From assembly GCA_934533075.1 (NCBI GenBank), contig CAKTBJ010000016.1:1-59029 (forward strand): 59,029 nt of DNA, in the 5' to 3' direction. Shown piece after piece: positions 25,745 through 33,699 of the stretch. The position numbers were made by a program, and so were the translations under genes. The notes beneath the pieces were generated by a model that worked only from the letters and a program-made list of their open reading frames with translations, was not told the origin of the DNA and did not search any database. Every line of letters begins with the position of its first letter. The first letter of the stretch is position 1. The DNA comes from an uncultured Paracoccus sp. (GTDB lineage: Bacteria > Pseudomonadota > Alphaproteobacteria > Rhodobacterales > Rhodobacteraceae).

Positions 25745-27352
25745 ATGGCGCACAAGGTTCTGTTCAGCGCGGTCAAGAACGAGGCGCCCTTCCTGCTGGA
25801 ATGGATCGCCTATCACCGCGCCATCGGCTTCGACCGCTTCGTGATCGTGTCGAACGACAGCGACGACGGCACCACCGAGCTGCTGGACGCGCTGCACGGG
25901 CAGGGGGTGGTGCATCACATCCACCATTCGGTCGGCCCGCAGGATTCGCCTCAGGGCAAGGCGGCGCTGGCGGCGAATGCCTCGGGCCTGATCGCGGATG
26001 GCGACTGGATCATCTGGCTGGACGCGGACGAGTTCCTGAACATCCATGCCGGCGCGGGGATGGTGGACGACCTGATCGCGGCGATGGGCGATGCCTCCGC
26101 CATGCTGATCCCGTGGCGGATCTTCGGGGATGGCGGCAACGCGGCCTTTCCGGGACGCTTCGTCTCGGACGATTTCGTCACCGCCTCCGAGCCGGATTTT
26201 GCGCTGAACGGGCAGGTCAAGACCCTTTACCGCTTTGACCGCACCCGCGCCCGCCCGTCGCATAAAAGCCCGCATCGCCCAAGGCTGGCGCGGGATTCGG
26301 GGCTGACGCGGGCCGATGTCCTCAATGCGGCGGGCCGGCCCTTCGACCTGGGCCACGATGTCGGCCGCCGCTGGCTGGCGGGGGTGGATTCCCCGGCCAA
26401 TGCCAGGATCGCGGAAGGCGATTTCTCGTGGCAACTGGCGCAGATCAACCATTACGCGGTCCGCACCCCCGACCTGTTCCGGCTGAAGCGGCGGCGCGGG
26501 CGCGGCTATCGCGGCCGGCGCGAGGTGGTGGGCATCCGCCATACGGACAGGTTCTTCGACACCCATAACCGCAACGAGGCCCGCGACGACACGATCCTGC
26601 GCCACCGCGCCGGCACCGATACCGCGCTGGCCGACCTGCTGGCGGTGGAGTCGATCCGCCGCGCGCAGGACGAGATGCGAATCCGCCTCGCCGCCAGCCT
26701 GACGGCCGCGGACGAGGCGCCCGTGGAGACCCCCGCCGAGGACGCGCCGCGCCAGGCCCCGCCGCCCGCCGCCGGCCCGGCCATCTCCATGCCCGAGGCC
26801 GAGACCGGCCTGCTGCGCAGCCTTTACGCCAGCCATGACGTGATCCTCGAATACGGCACCGGCGGCTCGACCCGGCTGGCGGCGTCGCAGCCTCATTCCC
26901 TCATCATGGGGGTGGAGAGTGACCGGACATGGGCCGCCGATCTGGAGGCGGGCATTCGCCGCGACCATCCGCAGGCCAATCTGCGCATGCTTTGGGTGGA
27001 CATCGGCCCGACCGGGAAATGGGGCCGGCCGCGCAACGAATCCGCGTGGCGGCGCTTTCACCATTATCCGCTGTCGGTCTGGGATCAGCCGTGGTTCCGC
27101 CATCCCGACCTGGTGCTGATCGACGGCCGCTTCCGCGCCGGCTGCCTGCTGGCGACGCTGTTTCGCATCACCCGTCCGGTGGTGGTGCTGTTCGACGATT
27201 ACGCCGACCGGCCCCGGACCATCGCGGCGGTGGAACGCTTTGCCGTCCCCACCGCGATCACCGGCCGCATGGCCCGCTTCGACCTGCGCCCCACGCCCTT
27301 CCCGGTCGAGCGGCTGGACGAGATCACCGGCATCCTGTCGCTGCCGGACTGA
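25745..27352 (+). CDS. Glycosyltransferase family 2-like protein fused to a methyltransferase-like domain
   Basis: 535 aa. The N-terminal half opens with 'SAVKNEAPFLLEWIAYHRAIGFD', typical of the Glyco_tranf_2_4 / GT92-like type, and has the metal-binding 'LDADEF' near residue 90. About residues 300-350 are an Ala/Pro/Glu linker. The C-terminal part begins with 'YGTGGSTRLAA' (near 370), a glycine-rich loop like that of Rossmann methyltransferases, then 'VLIDGRFRAG'. The start ATG 25745 has GGGG six bases upstream. The 3' end overlaps the convergent pxpA by 29 bases. An exopolysaccharide or surface-glycan role is likely; no other glycan gene is near. Confidence 0.78.
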   Translation: MAHKVLFSAVKNEAPFLLEWIAYHRAIGFDRFVIVSNDSDDGTTELLDALHGQGVVHHIHHSVGPQDSPQGKAALAANASGLIADGDWIIWLDADEFLNIHAGAGMVDDLIAAMGDASAMLIPWRIFGDGGNAAFPGRFVSDDFVTASEPDFALNGQVKTLYRFDRTRARPSHKSPHRPRLARDSGLTRADVLNAAGRPFDLGHDVGRRWLAGVDSPANARIAEGDFSWQLAQINHYAVRTPDLFRLKRRRGRGYRGRREVVGIRHTDRFFDTHNRNEARDDTILRHRAGTDTALADLLAVESIRRAQDEMRIRLAASLTAADEAPVETPAEDAPRQAPPPAAGPAISMPEAETGLLRSLYASHDVILEYGTGGSTRLAASQPHSLIMGVESDRTWAADLEAGIRRDHPQANLRMLWVDIGPTGKWGRPRNESAWRRFHHYPLSVWDQPWFRHPDLVLIDGRFRAGCLLATLFRITRPVVVLFDDYADRPRTIAAVERFAVPTAITGRMARFDLRPTPFPVERLDEITGILSLPD

Positions 27353-28124
27353 TCCCCGGCGGCGCGAAGGGTGCGATGCGCACGCCGTTCTCCTCCAGCG
27401 CCCGGCGCAGGGTCCGGGCGATTCCGACCGCGCCCGGCGTATCGCCGTGGATGCACAGCGTATCGGGCGAGACCGGCAGCCATCGGCCGCCCGTGGTCGG
27501 GATGCGGCCGTTCACCACCATTTCCAGCACCTGGTCGAGGCTTTGCCGGGGATCGTGGATCACCGCGCCCGGCTGGCTGCGCGGGGTCAGTTCGCCGGCA
27601 TCGGTATAGCTGCGGTCGGCATAGATCTCGCAGGCGATGGGCAGGCCGGCGGCCTCGGCCGCGAAACAGGTCTGCGCATAGGGCAGGGCGACGAAGACCA
27701 GATTCGGATCGACCGCCTTCACCGCCCGCACGCACAGCGCCGCAAGCTCCGGGTCGGTGGCGGCCATGTTGCCCAGCGCGCCGTGGGTCTTCACATGGGT
27801 CATCGCATGGCCCTCCAGCGCGCACATGCCCTGCATGGCGACGATCTGGAAGATCAGCTGCGTCTCAAGCGCCTGCGGGTCCTCGCCCGAGATGCGCCGC
27901 CGCCCGAAGCCGTAAAGGTCCGCGAAGCCGGGATGCGCCCCCACCGCCACGCCATGCGCCTTGGCCAGCCGGATCGTGCGCCGCATCACCACCGGGTCGC
28001 CGGCATGGAAGCCGCAGGCGATGTTGGCGCTGCTGACCAGTTCGATCATGCCGGCATCGTCGCCGGTCCTGTAGGCGCCGAACCCCTCGCCCATGTCGCA
28101 ATTCAGGTCTATCGTCCGGGTCAT
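27324..28124 (-). CDS. pxpA: 5-oxoprolinase subunit A (LamB/YcsF family)
   Basis: 266 aa. PxpA with PxpB and PxpC forms the bacterial ATP-dependent 5-oxoprolinase that opens 5-oxoproline (pyroglutamate) to glutamate. Family blocks are intact: 'DLNCDMGEGFG', 'ANIACGFHAGDP', 'GAHPGFADLYGFGRR' and 'HVKTHGALGN'. Start 28124 has GGAGGG upstream. It is divergent from pxpB, with a promoter and the TTGGTATACCAA operator between them, and its 3' end runs 29 bases into the glycosyltransferase gene. Confidence 0.95.
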   Translation of the reverse strand: MTRTIDLNCDMGEGFGAYRTGDDAGMIELVSSANIACGFHAGDPVVMRRTIRLAKAHGVAVGAHPGFADLYGFGRRRISGEDPQALETQLIFQIVAMQGMCALEGHAMTHVKTHGALGNMAATDPELAALCVRAVKAVDPNLVFVALPYAQTCFAAEAAGLPIACEIYADRSYTDAGELTPRSQPGAVIHDPRQSLDQVLEMVVNGRIPTTGGRWLPVSPDTLCIHGDTPGAVGIARTLRRALEENGVRIAPFAPPGISPAATGCR

Positions 28125-28145
28125 GTCCACCCTCCGCAGGCGGCG

Positions 28146-28198
28146 TTGACAGGGATGCAAAGCCCCCGCATAGTCTTGGATATATTTGGTATACCAAA
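28146..28198 (+). promoter_or_regulatory. pxpB promoter with palindromic GntR-type operator
   Basis: -35 TTGACA (28146-28151), 17-base spacer, -10 CATAGT (28169-28174). Overlapping the expected start site is the perfect 14-base palindrome TTTGGTATACCAAA (28185-28198). Its 12-base core occurs again at 41092-41103 beside the GntR gene at 41222. It also faces pxpA on the other strand. Confidence 0.75.
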
Positions 28199-28233
28199 AT
28201 CGCAAGCCGGTTTCCGGGCGGGGAGGCGAGGGG

Positions 28234-28947
28234 ATGCGGGCGCTGTTCCTGCCCTGCGGCGATCAGGCGCTGAGCGTGCAGCTGGGCGATGCGATCGACG
28301 CCGGGGTCAACGCCCGCGTGGTGGCGCTGGCCGAGGCGCTGGCGGCGCGGGCCGCGCCCGGCGTCACCGACATCGTGCCCACCTATCGCGCGCTTCTGGT
28401 CTGCTACGACCCGGAGATCATGCGCGGGGCGGCGCTGGAGGGGCTGCTGCGCGATCTGCTGGCCGTGCCGGCCCCGGCGGCGGCGCGGGGGCGGCTGTGG
28501 CGGGTGCCCTGCCTTTACGGCGGCGCGGTGGGGCAGGACCTGGACGCCATCGCCGGGGCGAAGGGGCTGACGCCCGAGGCCGTCATCGCCCTGCATGCGG
28601 GGGCCGATTTCCGGGTGCACATGATCGGCTTTTCCCCCGGCTTCGCCTATCTGGGCGGGTTGCCCGAGGCGCTGCACATGCCGCGCCTGCCCGTGCCGCG
28701 CCAGCGGATCGAGGCCGGGGCCATCGGCATCGGCGGCCAGCAGGGCAGCATCAGCGCGGTGGCCGGGCCGTCGGGCTGGCGCTTTGTCGGGCGCACGCCG
28801 TTGCGGGCCTTCGATCCCGGCCGGGCCGAGCCGTTCCTGTTCCGCGCCGGCGACCGCATCCGCTTCTACCCGATCACGGAGGCCGAGGCGCGCGTGCTGG
28901 ATGCCCGCGTGGCCGCCGGGGACACCATCATCGAGGCCGGGCCATGA
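28234..28947 (+). CDS. pxpB: 5-oxoprolinase subunit B (KipI-like)
   Basis: 237 aa. One half of the PxpBC pair that activates 5-oxoproline with ATP. The N-terminal domain has 'CGDQALSVQLG', and the C-terminal domain the family's 'HMIGFSPGFAYLGGLP', 'PRLPVPRQRIEAGAIGIGG' and 'GPSGWRFVGRTP'. The start ATG 28234 follows GGGGAGGCGAG. It overlaps pxpC by four bases (ATGA). The name KipI comes from the Bacillus sporulation-kinase inhibitor homologue; in operons with pxpA the oxoprolinase role is established. Confidence 0.95.
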   Translation: MRALFLPCGDQALSVQLGDAIDAGVNARVVALAEALAARAAPGVTDIVPTYRALLVCYDPEIMRGAALEGLLRDLLAVPAPAAARGRLWRVPCLYGGAVGQDLDAIAGAKGLTPEAVIALHAGADFRVHMIGFSPGFAYLGGLPEALHMPRLPVPRQRIEAGAIGIGGQQGSISAVAGPSGWRFVGRTPLRAFDPGRAEPFLFRAGDRIRFYPITEAEARVLDARVAAGDTIIEAGP

Positions 28948-29966
28948 TCGAGATTCTGGCCGCCGGCCCGATGCTGAGCGTGCAGGATGCCGGGCGGCAG
29001 GGGCTGCGCCGCTTCGGCGTGTCGGGCGCGGGGCCGATCGACGCGGCGGCGCTGGCGCTGGCCAATGCGCTTTGCGGCAATGCGCCGGGGGCGGCGGGGC
29101 TGGAATTCGCCGGCCCGGCCGGGCGGTTCCGCGTCACGCGCCCGACCCGGTTCGCCGTGGTGGGGGATTGCCGCATCCATATCGGCGACCGCCTCGTTCC
29201 GGCCAACGAGAGCCACCGCCTGAATCCCGGCGAGGCGCTGGCCATCGGCGCCCCGGATGGCGCCGTCTGGGCCTATCTGGCCTTTGCCGGCGGGATCGCG
29301 GTGCCGCCGGTCCTTGGCGCGCGGGCCACGCATCTGCGCAACGGGTTGGGCGGGCTGGAGGGGCGGGCCTTGCGCGCGGGCGACCGCCTGCCGCTGGGCG
29401 CCGCGGCGGAAGGTCCCTGCCTGCGCCCCGCCACGCCGCTGCCGCGCGAGGCCGGGCCGATCCGCGTGGTGCCCGGCCCCCAGCGGGACCATTTCGCGCC
29501 CGAAACCCTCGCGCTTCTGACCGGCGCGGGTTTCACCGTCACCCCGCGCCGCGACCGCATGGCGATGGTGCTGGACGGGCCGCCGCTGCCGGCCGTGCAC
29601 GGGCATGACATCGTGTCGGACGGGACGGTGCCCGGTTCGGTGCAGGTGCCCGGCTCGGGCCAGCCCATCGTGCTGCTGGCCGAGGGGCAGACCACCGGCG
29701 GCTATCCCAAGATCGCCACCGTCGCCGGCGCGGACCTGCCGCGTCTGGCGCAGATGCCGGTGGGCGCGCGCGTCCGTTTCGCCGCCATCACCCGCGAGGA
29801 AGCCGAAGACCTGTGGATCGCCGCGCGGGCGCGGTTGCGTGCCGTGCTGGCGGGCCTCATGCCCCGGCCCGAATCGGGACTGGGTTCGGCCTGGCTGCTC
29901 TCGCAGGATCTGGTGGGCGGCATTGTCGCGCCGGAGGAAATCATTCGCGACAAGGGGGATGCGTAA
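28944..29966 (+). CDS. pxpC: 5-oxoprolinase subunit C (KipA-like)
   Basis: 340 aa. Partner of PxpB. Clear blocks: 'GPMLSVQDAGRQGLRRFGVSGAGPID' region at the N-terminus, 'LALANALCGN', 'YLAFAGGI', 'RVVPGPQRDHF' and the C-terminal 'PIVLLAEGQTTGGYPKIATV' region, which is the ATP-handling part of the cyclophilin-like fold. The start overlaps the pxpB stop (ATGA). The following dehydrogenase gene is five bases from the stop, so pxpB, pxpC and the dehydrogenase form one transcript. Confidence 0.95.
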   Translation: MIEILAAGPMLSVQDAGRQGLRRFGVSGAGPIDAAALALANALCGNAPGAAGLEFAGPAGRFRVTRPTRFAVVGDCRIHIGDRLVPANESHRLNPGEALAIGAPDGAVWAYLAFAGGIAVPPVLGARATHLRNGLGGLEGRALRAGDRLPLGAAAEGPCLRPATPLPREAGPIRVVPGPQRDHFAPETLALLTGAGFTVTPRRDRMAMVLDGPPLPAVHGHDIVSDGTVPGSVQVPGSGQPIVLLAEGQTTGGYPKIATVAGADLPRLAQMPVGARVRFAAITREEAEDLWIAARARLRAVLAGLMPRPESGLGSAWLLSQDLVGGIVAPEEIIRDKGDA

Positions 29967-29970
29967 GACC

Positions 29971-30918
29971 ATGAAATGCCTCATCATCCAGCCGATCCAC
30001 GCGGTCGGGACCGCGCGCCTTCAGGCGGCGGGGATCACCCCGTTGATATGCCCCGCGCCGGACATGGAGACGGCGGCACGGCTGATCCCCGGCTGCGTGG
30101 CGGTGATTACCCGCGATGCCGGGCTGGATGCGGCGGCCTTCGCGGCGGGCGATGCGCTGCGGGTGGTGTCGGTGCATGGCGCGGGCCATGACGCCGTGGA
30201 CAAGGCGGCGGCCGCGCAAGGGCGCGTCCTCGTCACCACGGCGCCGGGCACGAATGCGCAATCGGTGGCCGAGCTGGCGGTGGGGCTGGCGCTGGCGGTG
30301 GCGCGGCGCATCCCTGCCGCCGACCACGCGATGCGCGCGGGCGATACCGGGTTCCGCCAGTCGGCCCGCTTTATCGAACTGGCCGGCAAGACCGCGCTGA
30401 TCGTCGGCTGGGGGTCTATCGGCCGCGCGGTCGGGACGATCCTTCGCCATGCCTTCGCCATGCATGTGCTGGTCCATTCGCCCCGCGCGCCGGAGACCGG
30501 GGACTTTCCCCGCGTGGCGCTGCATGAGGGGCTGGCGCAGGCCGATCTGGTCTCGCTGCACACGCCGCTGCGCCCGGAAACCCGCAACCTGATCGGCACG
30601 GATGCGCTGGCCGCGATGCGCCCCGGCGCCATCCTCGTGAATCTCGGCCGTGCCGGGCTGGTGGACGAGGATGCGCTGGCCGAGGCCCTTTCGCAGGGCC
30701 GGCTGGGCGGGGCCGGGCTGGACCTGTGTTCGCCCGGCGCGCCGCAGGGACCGCTGGCGGCCTTTCCCAGCGTGGTCTTTACCCCGCATCTGGGCGGCAC
30801 CACCGAGGAGGCGCTGCGGCGCACCGCCGAGGCCGCCGCCGCCAATGTCATCGAGGCGCTGCAAGGCCGCCTGCCGCAGACGGCCATCAACCCCGAGGTC
30901 TGGCCTATCGCGCGGTGA
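29971..30918 (+). CDS. D-isomer-specific 2-hydroxyacid dehydrogenase
   Basis: 315 aa. NAD(P)-dependent reduction of a 2-keto acid or oxidation of a D-2-hydroxy acid. The Rossmann loop 'VGWGSIGRAVG' (about 146-156), the catalytic Arg in 'VNLGRAGLVDEDAL' and the His in 'FTPHLGG' are in place. The segment that usually carries the catalytic Glu reads 'LDLCSPGAPQGPL' and shows no obvious acidic residue. ATG 29971 is preferred over ATG 29959, which overlaps the ribosome site. It is the third gene of the pxpB transcript and converges on the M24 gene with a 14-base overlap. Confidence 0.88.
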   Translation: MKCLIIQPIHAVGTARLQAAGITPLICPAPDMETAARLIPGCVAVITRDAGLDAAAFAAGDALRVVSVHGAGHDAVDKAAAAQGRVLVTTAPGTNAQSVAELAVGLALAVARRIPAADHAMRAGDTGFRQSARFIELAGKTALIVGWGSIGRAVGTILRHAFAMHVLVHSPRAPETGDFPRVALHEGLAQADLVSLHTPLRPETRNLIGTDALAAMRPGAILVNLGRAGLVDEDALAEALSQGRLGGAGLDLCSPGAPQGPLAAFPSVVFTPHLGGTTEEALRRTAEAAAANVIEALQGRLPQTAINPEVWPIAR

Positions 30919-32041
30919 CGAAAAGCTGGCGCGGGAAGGTGGTCAGCCGCTCGTGCCCGTCGCCTGTGACGCGGATGGTCTCCGACATGCCAAAACCGCG
31001 CGCCAGGACATAGGTGTGAAAGACCATGTTCTCGGCAAAGCTCCAGTCGGCGCCGGGATGGGCCTCCAACGGCTCGCCGCCATTGGGTTGCAGCAGCAGG
31101 CCCACGGAATAGAAGGTTTTATTCGTATAGGTCTTGCGCAACCCGGCGCCCAGAACGCCTTCGCGATAGACCGCATCGGGCACCGTGGCGGGGATGCCGG
31201 CGCGGACCTCGGCCAGCGCGGCGTCCTGGATGCGGATCAGCGCCTCCGCCAGCCGGTGGTCGGCGTCCGATGCCTCCGCCACCCGGATCGGGCGCATGAA
31301 GCGGGCGTGATAGTGGCGCGAATTCGGCGTGGTCTCGATCTGCACGATGTCGCCGCGCTCCAGCACCCGGTCGGAATAACCGCCATGCAGGTGGAACGCG
31401 CGCTCGCCCGAGGACATGACCCCCGGCCCCGGCAGGTCCGAGCCGGCGCGGATCATCGCCGCGCAGACCTCCGCCGCCATCTCGCGCTCGCTGGTGCCGA
31501 TGCCGGCGCTGTCGATGGCGGCCTGCATCCCGGCCTCCGCAGCGCGGGCGGCCTTGCGTTGATAGGCGATCTCGGCCTCGGACTTGATGAAGCGCATCTC
31601 GGGCACCAGACCCGAGGCATCGACCAGTTCCATGCCCGGCAGCCCCGCCTTGATCGCCTCCCAGCGTTGCGCGTTCAGCACCCATGCGCCCGTCTCGACC
31701 CCCACCCGCGCCGCATGGGGCAGGCGGGTGCGGATGGTGTCCACGGCCAGTTGCATGCGGTCGTCGCTGTCGGTCCACATCACACGGTCGGGAAAGATGC
31801 AGGTGGAATCGAGATAATATTCCTCCACGTCGCGGCAATAGAGGGTGGGCGCCCCCTCCGCCGGAATGATGGCGAATTGCAGGCTGCCATAGCCGCGGGT
31901 GAAGAAGCCCGTCACCCAGGTCACGGTTTCCGGCTGGAAGGCCAGCAGCGCGTCCAGCCCCCGCGCCTTCAGCCCCGCCTGCACCCGCGCCAGCCTTGCG
32001 CGATATTCCGCAGGCTCGAACCAGTAAGCCGTCTTGACCAT
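30905..32041 (-). CDS. M24-fold (pita-bread) hydrolase 1, metal ligands lost
   Basis: 378 aa. N-terminal creatinase-like domain (about 1-140) and C-terminal pita-bread domain (about 150-378). In aminopeptidase P the metal ligands are two Asp, one His and two Glu. Here the first Asp is Glu in 'IVQIETTP', the second falls on Arg in 'YHARFMRP', the His block reads 'FYSVGL', and the first Glu is His in 'FHTYVL'. Such replacement is known in creatinase and ectoine hydrolase, which cleave C-N bonds without metal. It is the last gene of the minus-strand transporter operon, 12 bases from the amidotransferase gene. Confidence 0.85.
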   Translation of the reverse strand: MVKTAYWFEPAEYRARLARVQAGLKARGLDALLAFQPETVTWVTGFFTRGYGSLQFAIIPAEGAPTLYCRDVEEYYLDSTCIFPDRVMWTDSDDRMQLAVDTIRTRLPHAARVGVETGAWVLNAQRWEAIKAGLPGMELVDASGLVPEMRFIKSEAEIAYQRKAARAAEAGMQAAIDSAGIGTSEREMAAEVCAAMIRAGSDLPGPGVMSSGERAFHLHGGYSDRVLERGDIVQIETTPNSRHYHARFMRPIRVAEASDADHRLAEALIRIQDAALAEVRAGIPATVPDAVYREGVLGAGLRKTYTNKTFYSVGLLLQPNGGEPLEAHPGADWSFAENMVFHTYVLARGFGMSETIRVTGDGHERLTTFPRQLFVTAR

Positions 32042-32052
32042 GCTCGCCTCCC

Positions 32053-32751
32053 TCAGCCCCGCGCCACCAGTTCGGCAAAGCGGGTCAGCGCCGCCTTGGC
32101 CTCCGCCGCCTCGTCGGCCTGCGCGATCAGGGCATCCACATCGGCGCCGTCCTGCTCCATGCGGGCGCGGTTTTCGCTGAACCAGACCGGGGCCTGTGCG
32201 CGCGTGATCTCCGGATGGCCCTGAATGCCCCAGGCAGGCGCGGTGCGGTGGCGCCAGACCTGATTGGGGCAGACATCCGAGGCCGCCAGGATCACCATGT
32301 CGGGATGGTCGTGGCGCACCTCGTCATTGTGCCAGACGAACATATGCACCGTGTCGCCCCAGTCGCAGGTCAGCGCGTCGTCGGCCGCCGCCGGGGTCAC
32401 GTCCAGATCCTTGTAGCCGACCTCGCACCAGTCGCGGCGAAAGACCTGGTCGCGCCCGCACAGGGCCGAGGCGAGGATCTGGCTGCCGAAGCAGATGCCC
32501 AGCATGGGGATGTCGCGCGCGGCGGCCTCGCGGATCAGGTCATGCTCGCGGTGAATGAAGGGCACGTCCTCATAAGCGCCGTGCGGACTGCCCGACAGGA
32601 AGATGCCGTCGTAACCGTCGAGGCTGGCGGGGAAATCGCCGTCGAAGGCCCAATGGCGATCCACCTCCAGCCCCCAGCCGGCAAAGCGGTCGTCCAGCCG
32701 CGCCACCGACTGCATCTTGCGGCCGTTGCCAAGGTAAAGCAGGCGTTTCAT
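32053..32751 (-). CDS. Class I glutamine-amidotransferase-like protein
   Basis: 232 aa. The triad is visible: the nucleophile elbow 'GICFGSQ' (Cys near residue 90) and the 'GIQGHPE' His/Glu near residue 175. 'FLSGSPHGAYEDVPF' supplies the oxyanion region. Stand-alone members of this kind hydrolyse gamma-glutamyl or related amides. A gamma-glutamyl amide hydrolase role would fit the 5-oxoproline/glutamate theme nearby, but this is inference. It lies within the minus-strand operon, between the DHDPS-family and M24 genes with short gaps. Confidence 0.85.
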   Translation of the reverse strand: MKRLLYLGNGRKMQSVARLDDRFAGWGLEVDRHWAFDGDFPASLDGYDGIFLSGSPHGAYEDVPFIHREHDLIREAAARDIPMLGICFGSQILASALCGRDQVFRRDWCEVGYKDLDVTPAAADDALTCDWGDTVHMFVWHNDEVRHDHPDMVILAASDVCPNQVWRHRTAPAWGIQGHPEITRAQAPVWFSENRARMEQDGADVDALIAQADEAAEAKAALTRFAELVARG

Positions 32752-32766
32752 CGCGGTCTCCGTGAG

Positions 32767-33690
32767 TTATTCAAGGGCGCGCAGGGCGCGGGTCTGGCGG
32801 TCGATCAGGCGCTCGACCTCGGCCACGGCCTCGGGGGCCAGCGGTGCGCCGGGCGCGCGTTGCGCCGCGTGGGCGATGGCGCCGCGCCGGGCCAGCACAT
32901 GCTTGCGCACCGCCAGCCCGATGCCCGGCTGCTGCTCGTAGCGGACCAGCGGCAGATAGGCGTCGAAGATGTCCTGCGCGCGGTCCATGTCGGTGGCCGC
33001 CAGCGCCACCACCTGCGCCAGCATCTCGGGATAGCCGAAGCCGGTCATGGCGCCATCGGCGCCGCGCGCCATCTCCTCGGGCAGGAACACGCCGCCATTG
33101 CCGCACAGGATCGACACCCGCCGCGCCCCCGCCGCCTTGGCCCGGCGCAGGGCGGTGACCTTGGCCAGCCCCGGCCAGTCCTCGTGCTTCAGCATCACGA
33201 TCTGCGGAATCTCGGCAAAGATGCGCAGCAGCAGGGCGGCGTCGATCTGCACGCCGGTCGCCAGCGGGAAATCCTGCAACACCACCGGCACGCCCTCGCC
33301 AGCCGCCTCTGCTGCCTGCCGGAAATAGGTGAGAATCTGCGCATCCGTGCGCAGGGTCGAGGGCGGTGCGATCATCACCCCCGCCGCGCCCAGATCCATC
33401 ACCTGCGCCGACAACTCGCTTATGGCGGCGAGGCCGGGGGCCGAGACGCCCACCACCACCGGCAGGTCGCCGGCGCGGGCGATCACCCGCGCGGCGACCG
33501 CACGGCTTTCCGCCTGCGTCAGCTTGGGCGCCTCGCCCATCATGCCGAGGATGGTGATGCCGGTCGCGCCTTTTTCCATATAAAAATCAGTGACTTGATC
33601 GAGGCTTTCGTAATCCACTCCGCCATCGGGCAGGAAGGGCGTCACCGAGATGGTGAACACGCCCTTCGCCTCGGGTGTCAGCAACGGCAT
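32767..33690 (-). CDS. Dihydrodipicolinate-synthase-family lyase
   Basis: 307 aa, a class I (Schiff-base) TIM barrel. The N-terminal 'SVTPFLPDGGVDYESLDQ' and 'GMMGEAPKLTQAE' blocks are standard. The Schiff-base lysine is in 'IVMLKHEDWPG'. The tyrosine that is nearly invariant in DapA and in N-acetylneuraminate lyase ('YNVPGRTG'-type block) is replaced: the block reads 'VLQDFPLATGV'. So it is not lysine biosynthesis; a keto-acid lyase or dehydratase with a modified mechanism is more likely. It lies in the minus-strand operon between the second M24 gene and the amidotransferase gene. Confidence 0.88.
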   Translation of the reverse strand: MPLLTPEAKGVFTISVTPFLPDGGVDYESLDQVTDFYMEKGATGITILGMMGEAPKLTQAESRAVAARVIARAGDLPVVVGVSAPGLAAISELSAQVMDLGAAGVMIAPPSTLRTDAQILTYFRQAAEAAGEGVPVVLQDFPLATGVQIDAALLLRIFAEIPQIVMLKHEDWPGLAKVTALRRAKAAGARRVSILCGNGGVFLPEEMARGADGAMTGFGYPEMLAQVVALAATDMDRAQDIFDAYLPLVRYEQQPGIGLAVRKHVLARRGAIAHAAQRAPGAPLAPEAVAEVERLIDRQTRALRALE

Positions 33691-33699
33691 GATGTTCTC

